NCBI GenBank assembly: GCA_016177165.1
Contig: JACOVT010000046.1
Coordinates: 1-13,559, forward strand
Length of the DNA: 13,559 nucleotides
DNA from: Microcaldota archaeon
Lineage (GTDB): Archaea; B1Sed10-29; JACOVT01
Reading direction: 5' to 3'
Part shown: piece by piece, positions 6,995 through 12,772 of the stretch
How positions within the stretch are numbered: position 1 is the first letter of the stretch
Layout of the letters: every line of letters starts with the position of its first letter
Translations under genes and position numbers: made by a program
Notes under the pieces: generated by a model
The model's input: only the letters and a program-made list of their open reading frames with translations
Told to the model about the DNA's origin: nothing
The model's database searches: none

Positions 6995-7003
6995 TTTATT
7001 TAA
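6995..7003 (+). promoter_or_regulatory. TATA box of the methyltransferase gene
   Basis: TTTATTTAA is centred at 6999, 26 bp before GTG 7025. It favours that GTG over the TTG at 7019 and suggests a leaderless transcript. Confidence 0.5.
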
Positions 7004-7024
7004 GCCCAGCCTGGTAAGTTGCTA

Positions 7025-7648
7025 GTGGACCGCGCAAAAGAAGTAAGGCAACTCTACAAGCGCATAGCAAGCGAGTACGTGAAAGAATACTGGGGCAAGG
7101 CATCGCCAGACGACAAGTACATTGAGGAGTTCCTTTCGCTGCTTCCTGCGCGAGCAAAGGTGCTCGATGCCGGCTGCGGGGCCGGCGATTCTGTAGCAAT
7201 GTTCTTGGAAAGAGGATTCCGCGCGGAAGGAATAGACTTGTCTCCGGAAATGCTAGCGATTGCCAAGCGCAAAGTCCCGAAAGCAAGGTTCCGGTTTATG
7301 AACCTGCAACGGCTCTCATTCAAGCCAGCAAGCTTTGATGCGGTTTACTCTTTTGGGGTTTTTGAGCACATTCCAAAACCCGGATGTTTGAAGATACTAA
7401 AAGGTTTTGCAAGAGTGCTCAAACAAGAAGGTTTTCTGTTCCTGAATTTTCCTCGCGGGCGCGGCGAGCACAAGACGTATTATCCGCTAGCAAGGGAAAG
7501 TTTTACGGCAAGCTTTTACTCACTCGGCGAGTTCCGCGACCTGCTGTCCCGATCGGGCTTTTGCATTGTTTCAAAGCACTTAGCGCGCCCAGCCTACCGG
7601 CGCGGTACCAGCTACAGCCGGTTTTTCATAATCGCGAGAAAGGACTAG
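7025..7648 (+). CDS. Class I SAM-dependent methyltransferase
   Basis: The product (207 aa from GTG 7025) has SAM-binding motif I, VLDAGCGAGDS (46-56), followed by GIDLSPEMLAIAK, whose Asp should bind the ribose hydroxyls of SAM, and FDAVYSFGVFEHI with the EHI of motif IV-like methyltransferases. The C-terminus (FYSLGEFRDLLSRSGF...) is the usual cap of this Methyltransf_11/25 type. The acceptor, small molecule, protein or RNA, cannot be told from the sequence. GTG 7025 is preferred because the TATA box is 26 bp upstream; TTG 7019 is the alternative. It faces the YgiT/AbrB gene convergently with a 25-bp gap. Confidence 0.88.
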   Translation: MDRAKEVRQLYKRIASEYVKEYWGKASPDDKYIEEFLSLLPARAKVLDAGCGAGDSVAMFLERGFRAEGIDLSPEMLAIAKRKVPKARFRFMNLQRLSFKPASFDAVYSFGVFEHIPKPGCLKILKGFARVLKQEGFLFLNFPRGRGEHKTYYPLARESFTASFYSLGEFRDLLSRSGFCIVSKHLARPAYRRGTSYSRFFIIARKD

Positions 7649-7673
7649 CCTTATTTAACAAGTTTGAGTGCCA

Positions 7674-8021
7674 CTAGGCCGACAGCGGCTCTATTACTAC
7701 CTTCCTGCCGACTTTGCTGATGGCGACCTCTTCGCCCGGCTTTAGGTTTAGTTGCCGCTCTATGTCACTGGGTATGCGTAGCACAATGCCGCGCCCCGCC
7801 TCGGAGAGTTTCCGGTACAGTTTTAGTGGCTCTGGCCAGACGCCAAGTTTGCGCGCAGCCTCTATGGCCTTCTGCGAGTCTGCTTCGTCAATAAACTCCT
7901 CGCCGCACTGGGTGCAACGCACCCCATTGTGAACAAAAACATACCCACCTAGTTCTGCGGTTATATCGGTTACTCTGACCAGATCGCCCTTGCCGCAGAC
8001 AGGACAGTTCTTAGTTTTCAT
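7674..8021 (-). CDS. YgiT-type zinc finger fused to AbrB/MazE-like domain (probable antitoxin)
   Basis: Numbered from ATG 8021, Cys6, Cys9, Cys36 and Cys39 (CPVCG and CTQCG) form a YgiT/MqsA-type zinc ribbon. A short helical linker (EADSQKAIEAARKLG) leads to an AbrB/SpoVT-like swapped-hairpin motif with RGIVLRIPSDIERQLNLKPG and KVVIEPL near the end. In classic MqsA the DNA-binding part is a helix-turn-helix, so here AbrB probably replaces it. ATG 8021 is one base after the toxin stop and has GAGG about 6 nt upstream; a GTG at 8033 would overlap the upstream gene. It should neutralise the upstream toxin and may repress their shared promoter. Confidence 0.82.
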   Translation of the reverse strand: MKTKNCPVCGKGDLVRVTDITAELGGYVFVHNGVRCTQCGEEFIDEADSQKAIEAARKLGVWPEPLKLYRKLSEAGRGIVLRIPSDIERQLNLKPGEEVAISKVGRKVVIEPLSA

Positions 8022-8022
8022 T

Positions 8023-8259
8023 TCATCCCTCACTACCCGTTATTACAAGGAGGCTGTCTCCCAAGTCAGCCAGTATTACTTTCTTGCTCCTACCCCCGTG
8101 GCGAAAGTAAACCTCCAACTTGGTTTTGCCTTCCTTTTGAATTTTGTACGATTCCTTCAACAGGCTCCTAAGCGTTGGGATGTCCACATCCCATTTAGCC
8201 ATCCAAGTGTATTGGAAGTGCTTGGATGGTCTGAGGGGCCGGTCAAGGTTGGTGTACAT
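8023..8259 (-). CDS. Probable DUF4258/MqsR-like toxin
   Basis: A 78-residue basic protein directly upstream of the YgiT-finger gene in the same operon. It has a SKHFQYTWMAKW N-terminal helix, a helical IPTLRSLLKESYK, and C-terminal strands KLEVYFRHGG, KKVILADLG and LLVITG. This alpha-beta layout resembles DUF4258 proteins and small RelE/MqsR-fold RNases, which are often paired with YgiT-type antitoxins. The ATG start is supported by a minus-strand TATA-like TTTTATT centred about 27 bp upstream (near 8286). Toxin-first gene order matches mqsRA. No catalytic residue can be named by eye, so activity is inferred from context. Confidence 0.7.
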   Translation of the reverse strand: MYTNLDRPLRPSKHFQYTWMAKWDVDIPTLRSLLKESYKIQKEGKTKLEVYFRHGGRSKKVILADLGDSLLVITGSEG

Positions 8260-8311
8260 ACTTTTTCACTATATTTACACGAATAAAAGTATTTAAGGCT
8301 TTCGGTGGCCA

Positions 8312-8319
8312 TTTATTTA
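8312..8319 (+). promoter_or_regulatory. TATA box of the SRP RNA gene
   Basis: TTTATTTA is centred at about 8315.5, roughly 24-27 bp before the predicted RNA 5' end at 8339-8342. Confidence 0.55.
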
Positions 8320-8338
8320 GGACCAGATCCAAAAGAAT

Positions 8339-8616
8339 GGCGGCGGACTAGGCCTGGAGGGCAGCAGTCTCCAATCTCCAAACCTGCTTTAGGGAGGGCC
8401 GAACCCGGGGAGCGTTGCTTCTTGGGTCGCTGAGGCCTCGCGCCCAACGGTGATCTCTTGTCCCGTTTGGTCACGCGCGGGTCGAACCGTGTCAGGCGGG
8501 GAACCGAGCAGCACTAAAACTCGCGCAGGACGCTTTCGGGAGCGCAGGAGAGAGGCAAGCCGAGACCACCCCAACGATCCGGGGAGCGGCCACCCCCGAG
8601 CGTCTGCCACTGCCCT
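8339..8616 (+). ncRNA. ffs: Signal recognition particle RNA (7S/SRP RNA)
   Basis: The RNA scaffold that brings SRP19 and SRP54 to nascent membrane and secreted proteins. The S-domain core is clear at about 8490-8518: GTCAGG, then a helix closed by CGG-GGAA-CCG with a GGAA tetraloop, then AGCAGCACTAAA, the SRP54-binding helix 8 signature. At the 5' end, GACTAGGCC starts the Alu domain. Two small hairpins follow, and the AGCAG of one loop can pair with CTGCT of the other, as in the Alu loop-loop contact. The 5' GGCGGCGGAC and 3' GTCTGCCACTGCC ends can pair as helix 1. A T-run at 8615 onward ends the gene. Boundaries are good to a few bases. Confidence 0.93.
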
Positions 8617-8622
8617 TTTTCT
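8616..8622 (+). terminator. T-run terminator of the SRP RNA
   Basis: A pyrimidine stretch with five Ts directly after the helix 1 3' strand, typical of archaeal intrinsic termination. Confidence 0.5.
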
Positions 8623-8724
8623 TTCATCGGGAAGCAGGGCTTCCCGTGGCATCGAAAAGAAAAGTGGGTAGCTTGCAGCGGAAAAGAAAAACGCTTTTAT
8701 TCCTTCCCACACTATGCTGGATGA

Positions 8725-9240
8725 ATGATCTACACCTGGCCTGACTTTGTCGGAGACAAGGTGCACATCGCACAAAGCAACAACCCATATTTTACCGAGG
8801 ACCCTTGGGGAAAAGGCTTGGGTGTTTTCGCCTTAGAGAAAATCAAGAAAGGCGACGACATACTTTTGTTCACGGGTCCAGACATTGACTTCTTCCATGC
8901 AGTCGGCAAAGGCCTGCGCGAAGGCGACCCTGTCCAAATAAAGCACGATCGGTACCTGGACCTTTTCGCGCCAGGAGTTTTTGTAAACCACTCCTGCACC
9001 CCGAATGCAGGCATAAAAGATGATTTCCAATTGGTTGCGCTGCGCGATATTCCTGCTGGAAAGGAAATCTTCTATGATTACTCCACAACGCTCGATGAGC
9101 AATTATGGACGATGCGATGCCGATGTGGGGAACCATCGTGCCGTAACCGAGTGGAGGACTTTCACCTACTTCCGGATGAAATAAGGAACCGCTACCTCGA
9201 CCTCGGCATCGTCCAGCGGTTCATAGCCGAGCAGTACTGA
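8725..9240 (+). CDS. SET-domain protein (putative protein lysine methyltransferase)
   Basis: The 171-residue protein shows the SET motifs in order: GKGLGVFALEKIKKGD (29-44, the SAM-binding start), FVNHSCTPNA (87-96, the pseudoknot motif), EIFYDYST (114-121, catalytic Tyr) and a post-SET-like RCRCGEPSCRN with Cys132, Cys134 and Cys139, where three Cys plus one more residue would bind zinc. The expected activity is SAM-dependent methylation of lysine, perhaps on a chromatin or ribosomal protein. The ATG is preceded by an in-frame TGA and by TTTTAT about 27 bp upstream, so the start is firm. It follows the SRP RNA but has its own promoter. Confidence 0.92.
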   Translation: MIYTWPDFVGDKVHIAQSNNPYFTEDPWGKGLGVFALEKIKKGDDILLFTGPDIDFFHAVGKGLREGDPVQIKHDRYLDLFAPGVFVNHSCTPNAGIKDDFQLVALRDIPAGKEIFYDYSTTLDEQLWTMRCRCGEPSCRNRVEDFHLLPDEIRNRYLDLGIVQRFIAEQY

Positions 9241-9261
9241 CCCGGTCGAGAAAGGCAACGG

Positions 9262-9268
9262 TTTTATA
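9262..9268 (+). promoter_or_regulatory. TATA box of the Lon-like protease pair
   Basis: TTTTATAA is centred about 27 bp before ATG 9292. It picks that ATG over the TTG at 9280 and implies a leaderless mRNA. Confidence 0.55.
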
Positions 9269-9291
9269 ACACCCGCGCGTTGATTGAACGC

Positions 9292-10020
9292 ATGGTCAAC
9301 TACGCCGCGCTCGCAATAATAGCTGTACTTTCAGTAGCAGTCGGGTTCGCCTCGTTCGACTACTTCACAACCCACACCCAATACCGCACTATCGAGGAGC
9401 AGGTTTACGGCAAGGTAGCGGTGCAGCTCGCGGCGGTCGACGAGGAGGACAACGGGCTGATGCTCCCGATGACTGTTGAAGTAAAGCCCGGCTCCGGAAA
9501 AGTTCTGATAAACATCGACAACCCCTCCTTCATTCTTGACACGCAGGAATCGATGCGAGTCGCCGTCCGCGAGGCGGCCAAGATATCGCGCGCAGACCAG
9601 TCCAGCATTGACGTGCTTTTCTCAATAAACGGCGGCCAAGCCCAGATAGTCGGCGGCCCGAGCGCCGGCGCGGCAATGGCGGTAGCTGCATCTGCCGCGA
9701 TGATGAACAAGCGCCTGCGAGAAGGTGTCGTAGTCAGCGGCACCATCGAGGAGGGCGGCGACATCGGCCCTGTGGGCGGGCTGCTCCCAAAAGCAAAAGC
9801 GGCAAAATCGGTTGGCACAACCCTATTTATAGTGCCGCGCGGGCAGGCATACCAAAACGAGCCGGTGGAAACCTGCACCTCCGAAGTCAGGCCCGACTTC
9901 CGCTCGCGCTACTGCACCGTCACGTACAAGACAACCTCGCTCGCCGATGTTGCCGGGATAGAAGTGAAAGAAGCCTCAACGCTAGCCGACGCGCTCCAGC
10001 TTGCAATACAAGAGGAATGA
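9292..10020 (+). CDS. Membrane-anchored Lon-type (S16) serine protease domain protein
   Basis: An N-terminal signal anchor (ALAIIAVLSVAVGFASF) is followed by a region ending in a Lon proteolytic domain. Ser124 lies in IVGGPSAGAAMA and Lys167 in GPVGGLLPKAKAA. The 43-residue spacing equals that of the Ser679/Lys722 dyad of E. coli Lon. There is no AAA+ ATPase module, so it resembles stand-alone archaeal Lon-domain proteins (COG1750 type). Total length from ATG 9292 is 242 residues. The protease domain should face outside or be otherwise membrane-tethered; a Cys pair (CTSEVRPDFRSRYC) near the end could form a disulphide. It is the first gene of a pair with the similar protein downstream. Confidence 0.85.
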   Translation: MVNYAALAIIAVLSVAVGFASFDYFTTHTQYRTIEEQVYGKVAVQLAAVDEEDNGLMLPMTVEVKPGSGKVLINIDNPSFILDTQESMRVAVREAAKISRADQSSIDVLFSINGGQAQIVGGPSAGAAMAVAASAAMMNKRLREGVVVSGTIEEGGDIGPVGGLLPKAKAAKSVGTTLFIVPRGQAYQNEPVETCTSEVRPDFRSRYCTVTYKTTSLADVAGIEVKEASTLADALQLAIQEE

Positions 10021-10024
10021 TTGG

Positions 10025-10723
10025 ATGAGGGCAAGAAAGATAGTGTTCCTGCTGCTGGTAATAGGAGTCATGTTCCAAGTCGGGCTCATGTTCGACATCC
10101 CCCTCAAGAACAACATAATAACCCGCGTAGTAAACGAGCCCAACCTCGTGTACCAGCCGATAAAAGAGTACGTCAACGTGTCAGACCCCGGCACTTCGGC
10201 GATAGTCCTCGGGGTAGGTGTCTTCAACACCTCCAACAACGGCCTGCTGGGCGAAGTGATACGCATAAACATAACCCTCCGCGACGGGACTGGCTTAGAC
10301 TTTGTAGACGTTTCCTCATCCAACTTTGAGACCGACTTCCAAGTGACGCTCTCACAAATACGCACATACGTCGAAAGATTCACCGCATCCAGCCTGCGCA
10401 ACAAGGATGTGCTCGTGACAATGGACGCGGGCGCCACCACGATCGGCGGCCAGTCGGCGAGCGCCACAATGACCGTCGCGCTGATCGCGCTTGTCAAACG
10501 CATCAACATAACAGAAGATGCCGTCTTCACCGGCGTGCTGGAGCCAAATGGCCGCGTGGGTGAAATAGGCGAGCTCAAAAAGAAGACCCAGATAGCCGCG
10601 CAGGCCGGCCTGAGCAAGATAATCGCGCCAAAAACCCAGTGCGACGAGGCCGACCGCACTCAAAACATAGAGATAGTCTGCGTCGAAACGATCAAGCAGG
10701 CCCTTGAAGAAATGACCGCCTAA
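10025..10723 (+). CDS. Second membrane-anchored Lon-type (S16) protease domain protein
   Basis: A paralogue of the preceding gene, starting 4 bp after its stop with GAGG about 11 nt before the ATG; in-frame TTG 10001 is less likely. It has an N-terminal hydrophobic anchor (IVFLLLVIGVMFQVGLMF) and a long N-terminal stretch before the protease domain. Ser144 sits in IGGQSASATM and the matching Lys187 in GELKKKTQIAA, again 43 residues apart. The motif here is GQSAS rather than GPSAG, and the first Gly-Gly pair before the Lys is Gly-Glu, so the active site is intact in type but slightly altered. Two Cys near the end (KTQCDEADRT and EIVCVE) echo the Cys pair of the first protein. The two may form a heteromeric membrane protease. 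Confidence 0.83.
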   Translation: MRARKIVFLLLVIGVMFQVGLMFDIPLKNNIITRVVNEPNLVYQPIKEYVNVSDPGTSAIVLGVGVFNTSNNGLLGEVIRINITLRDGTGLDFVDVSSSNFETDFQVTLSQIRTYVERFTASSLRNKDVLVTMDAGATTIGGQSASATMTVALIALVKRINITEDAVFTGVLEPNGRVGEIGELKKKTQIAAQAGLSKIIAPKTQCDEADRTQNIEIVCVETIKQALEEMTA

Positions 10724-10730
10724 CGTAAAG

Positions 10731-10760
10731 CTTATAAATACTTATAGCTACTTATAGCTA
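10731..10760 (+). promoter_or_regulatory. TATA region with three 10-bp direct repeats upstream of relB
   Basis: CTTATAAATA is followed by two identical CTTATAGCTA units, each a single helical turn. The first is the best TATA match, about 28 bp before GTG 10764; the second is about 27 bp before ATG 10773. Repeats on one DNA face suit an autoregulating antitoxin or stacked transcription-factor binding. Confidence 0.5.
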
Positions 10761-10763
10761 ACT

Positions 10764-11012
10764 GTGACTAAAATGGCTACTACAATACAAGTAACTGGGC
10801 AGGTAAAGAGAGACCTGGATCACCTTAAGGAGCATCCGCGCCAAAGCTATAATGAGGTACTAAAACAGGTGATAAAAATTATTGAAGAGCTGGCTGAAGA
10901 TAAACCGCTAAGGGAAGATCTCCTAAGAGAGATAGAGGAGTCCCGCGCCGAATACCGTAAAGGAAAAGGCACTCCCGCTGCAGAAGTTTTCAGGCGGCTC
11001 GGTGTTAGCTAG
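10764..11012 (+). CDS. RelB-like antitoxin
   Basis: An 82-residue helical, charged protein beginning with the ribbon-helix-helix-like TTIQVTGQVKRDLDHL and followed by Glu/Arg/Lys-rich helices (EELAEDKPLREDLLREIEESRAEY) that would wrap a toxin. The stop TAG shares its G with the following GTG. The start is either GTG 10764 (TATA 28 bp upstream) or ATG 10773, which would begin MATTIQVTG like related antitoxins. It is expected to neutralise and co-repress the partner toxin. Confidence 0.78.
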   Translation: MTKMATTIQVTGQVKRDLDHLKEHPRQSYNEVLKQVIKIIEELAEDKPLREDLLREIEESRAEYRKGKGTPAAEVFRRLGVS

Positions 11013-11266
11013 TGACCTACAGTTTAATAATTACCCCAAAGGCAGAGAAGGAGCTGGCAAAGTTAGACAAGACGATAGCGTCGAATGTGCGTAAGAAGGT
11101 TTATCAACTAGTAGAAAACCCCCACCGTTTCATTGAAAAAGTGGTTGGTTCTAACGTATACCGGGCTCGTACCGGAGATTACCGCATCTTCCTAGACGTG
11201 GAGAAGTCAAAAAAGGACATCATCGTGCACGCGGTTAGGCACAGAAGCAACGCCTATAAACCCTAG
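11012..11266 (+). CDS. RelE/ParE-family toxin
   Basis: An 84-residue protein with the classic RelE layout: YSLIITPKAEKELAKLDKT, helical NVRKKVYQLVENP, then strands YRARTGDYRIFLDVE and IIVHAVRHRSNAY. The RAR and YRIF segments and the His-Arg tail match RelE-superfamily mRNA interferases. It starts GTG overlapping the antitoxin stop, so translation is coupled. The TATA box of the downstream tRNA lies within the end of this gene. The RelE family is clear; whether it cleaves mRNA on the ribosome or is ParE-like is not determined. Confidence 0.88.
   Translation: MTYSLIITPKAEKELAKLDKTIASNVRKKVYQLVENPHRFIEKVVGSNVYRARTGDYRIFLDVEKSKKDIIVHAVRHRSNAYKP
11255..11260 (+). promoter_or_regulatory. TATA box of tRNA-Ser
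   Basis: TATAAA is centred about 27 bp before the G at 11285, inside the last codons of the RelE gene. It independently places the tRNA 5' end at 11285 rather than at a later GC-rich stretch. Confidence 0.6.
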
Positions 11267-11284
11267 CAGTCACACACTAAGCGA

Positions 11285-11429
11285 GCCGGGGTCGCCTAGC
11301 CGCCCTTTCTTTTTCCAAAAGAAAGTGCAGGGTGCCCAAAGAAAAGGCACCCGCGGGGAAATGGTATGGCGACGGTTTGCTAAACCGTTGCGCTTTCAGC
11401 GCTCGCGAGTTCGAATCTCGTCCCCGGCG
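11285..11429 (+). tRNA. tRNA-Ser(GCU) interrupted in the D-loop by an intron of about 61 nt
   Basis: Acceptor GCCGGGG (11285-11291) pairs perfectly with CCCCGGC (11422-11428); the discriminator is G11429 and no CCA is encoded. D-stem GCC (11294-11296) pairs with GGC (11368-11370). The anticodon arm is ACGGT-TTGCTAA-ACCGT with anticodon GCT at 11379-11381, for AGC/AGT serine codons. A long variable arm GCGCT-TTC-AGCGC (11390-11402) is the hallmark of tRNA-Ser. T-arm GCGAG-TTCGAAT-CTCGT spans 11405-11421. Bases 11301-11361 are extra; removing them restores a standard D-loop with A14, G15, G18, G19 and A21. Exact splice points are uncertain by a few bases. TATA is 27 bp upstream and T-rich DNA follows. 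Confidence 0.9.
11301..11361 (+). other. Probable D-loop tRNA intron
   Basis: The insert holds two hairpins: CTTTCTTT/AAAGAAAG (11305-11325) and GGGTGCC/GGCACCC (11330-11352). A 4-bp helix CCGC (11300-11303)/GCGG (11353-11356) sits at its base. The D-stem CGCC, a 3-nt TAG bulge and this 4-bp helix make one side of a bulge-helix form, but the other strand has an 11-nt loop instead of a 3-nt bulge. A canonical bulge-helix-bulge is therefore not obvious. Confidence 0.7.
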
Positions 11430-11444
11430 CTAAAATAAGCGGAT

Positions 11445-11461
11445 CTTCTTTTGCGCTTTTA
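11445..11461 (+). terminator. T-rich terminator after tRNA-Ser
   Basis: Two T-runs (CTTCTTTT and GCTTTTA) follow about 15-30 bp after the tRNA 3' end, consistent with archaeal termination. Confidence 0.4.
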
Positions 11462-11469
11462 TGTTCTCC

Positions 11470-11517
11470 GTTATATATAACAAAGTTTATATATAGCCAT
11501 CGCTATATATGAGCGAT
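11470..11517 (+). promoter_or_regulatory. AT-rich promoter with palindromes at the ATPase start
   Basis: A perfect 12-bp palindrome GTTATATATAAC (11470-11481), a TATA-like TTTATATATA (11486-11495) and a dyad ATCGCT/AGCGAT (11499-11517) that spans the start codon. The overlapping elements suggest tight or self-controlled expression; the ATG could be 11509 or 11521. Confidence 0.45.
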
Positions 11518-12714
11518 TGTATGGTTCGCGGGTTGGTGGATAGAGAGTCTTTCGTTGTCGGAAAACCCGTTTCGGGAGAGCTGTTCTACGGCAGAAAAGA
11601 CGTCATTGAAACCGTCGTCAACTCTCCCGGAAACAGCCATGCTCTCGTCGGCATACGCAGGGTCGGCAAGACCTCAATCCTAGAAGAGCTCGAGCTGCGG
11701 TTTAGAAAGAAAGGGGTTATAGCGCTAAGAGTCAACATCCATGACGTAATCCCGTTCAGCATAGAGAACTTTCTAAACGCGTACACGACAGCCGTAATTG
11801 ACGGCTACGCAACCGTGAGCAAAAGGAAACAACTCGCCGAGCGCATCAAAGAGTTTCTCAAGGGCAAGCTTGCCGGGGTCAGCGACCTTATAAAATCGGC
11901 CCATATAGAAACAGACGCAGTAAGGATGTGGTTCGAGTTCCGCCAGGGAACGCAAAAAGACCTGACGCAGCTTATGCAAGACGTGATAGCCTATCCTGAG
12001 AAGCTGGCGCGCGAGGCCGGCTCGCGCGTCGTTATAATGATTGACGAGTTCCAAGAGTTGCAAAAGCTCGGCGAAGACTTCATGAAATCATTGCGGAGTA
12101 ACATGCAGAAAACCAAGAAAGTGGATTATGTTATCTCCGGCTCTTCCGTCGGTATGATGTCTTACATACTTGGAAACCCGCGGTCTCCATTTTATAACAT
12201 GTTCCTGGCAAAAAGAGTTGGCGGGTTGGACGATGAGAGTGCCAGAAGGCTTCTAGGAAGGCTTAAAGACTTTGGCGTATCCCTTAAAGGCAACCTAGAA
12301 AAAGAGATAATAGTAAGAACTGTAGCAATGCCACTGTACCTTCAGGCCATTGGAAAAATATCATTGCTCTACTGCCATGAGAAAGAAACGAAATCAAAAA
12401 GAGGATGCATAATAAACAAAGAAGAATTTGACACAGTGATCTGGCGGCGCTTGTTCGGAGAACTGTACTTTCACTTTGAACAATTAGAAAGTTACTTGCA
12501 CGGCAAATCAAGAACAATAAGCGAAGTGATCGCGGTTAGAAAGGTGCATGCACCTTCACAGATAGCCCGCGAAGCTGGAATGAATCTTACCAGCCTTCCA
12601 TTGTATCTAAAGCAGCTAATAAACGAGGGCTTCCTCGAAAAGCGGGAGGGCGGCTATTACTTCACAGACCCCGTGTTTGAGGAGTGGTTTGTACGCAAGA
12701 AAACAATTAGTTAG
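11509..12714 (+). CDS. Arch_ATPase/STAND-like P-loop NTPase with C-terminal winged helix
   Basis: The 401-residue protein starts with ELFYGRKDVIE (24-34), then Walker A GIRRVGKTS (48-56), Walker B VVIMIDEFQEL (174-184) and YVISGSSVG (207-215), the sensor-like Ser/Gly strand seen in archaeal STAND/MNS-type ATPases. A C-terminal winged helix follows (APSQIAREAGMNLTSLPLYLKQL, then GGYYFTDPVFEEWF). Such proteins are common in archaeal genomes and mobile elements, usually of unknown function. From about 12280 the gene becomes more AT-rich. Dropping one A from the AAAA run near 12698-12703 would extend the product into KKQLVRKVGRQNQWW and on to a stop at 12770-12772, directly before the next gene. 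The annotated end may therefore reflect a frameshift. The start is ATG 11509 or 11521. Confidence 0.88.
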   Translation: MSDCMVRGLVDRESFVVGKPVSGELFYGRKDVIETVVNSPGNSHALVGIRRVGKTSILEELELRFRKKGVIALRVNIHDVIPFSIENFLNAYTTAVIDGYATVSKRKQLAERIKEFLKGKLAGVSDLIKSAHIETDAVRMWFEFRQGTQKDLTQLMQDVIAYPEKLAREAGSRVVIMIDEFQELQKLGEDFMKSLRSNMQKTKKVDYVISGSSVGMMSYILGNPRSPFYNMFLAKRVGGLDDESARRLLGRLKDFGVSLKGNLEKEIIVRTVAMPLYLQAIGKISLLYCHEKETKSKRGCIINKEEFDTVIWRRLFGELYFHFEQLESYLHGKSRTISEVIAVRKVHAPSQIAREAGMNLTSLPLYLKQLINEGFLEKREGGYYFTDPVFEEWFVRKKTIS

Positions 12715-12772
12715 AAAAGTCGGACGGCAGAACCAGTGGTGGCTGGCAAAGAAATACAAAGAGGAGTTCTAA

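Noticed and set aside
8389..8775. A 128-residue minus-strand open frame over the SRP RNA
   Set aside because: It is antisense to a clear structured RNA and overlaps the SET gene; composition reflects the RNA's GC-rich helices.
10001..10024. TTG at 10001 as start of the second Lon-like gene
   Set aside because: It would overlap the previous gene by 20 bases; ATG 10025 follows the stop closely and directly precedes the membrane anchor.
11354..11429. tRNA starting at the second GC-rich stretch as a truncated tRNA-Ser
   Set aside because: Its acceptor pairing has mismatches and the D-stem 5' half is missing, whereas 11285-11300 supplies a perfect acceptor and D-stem.
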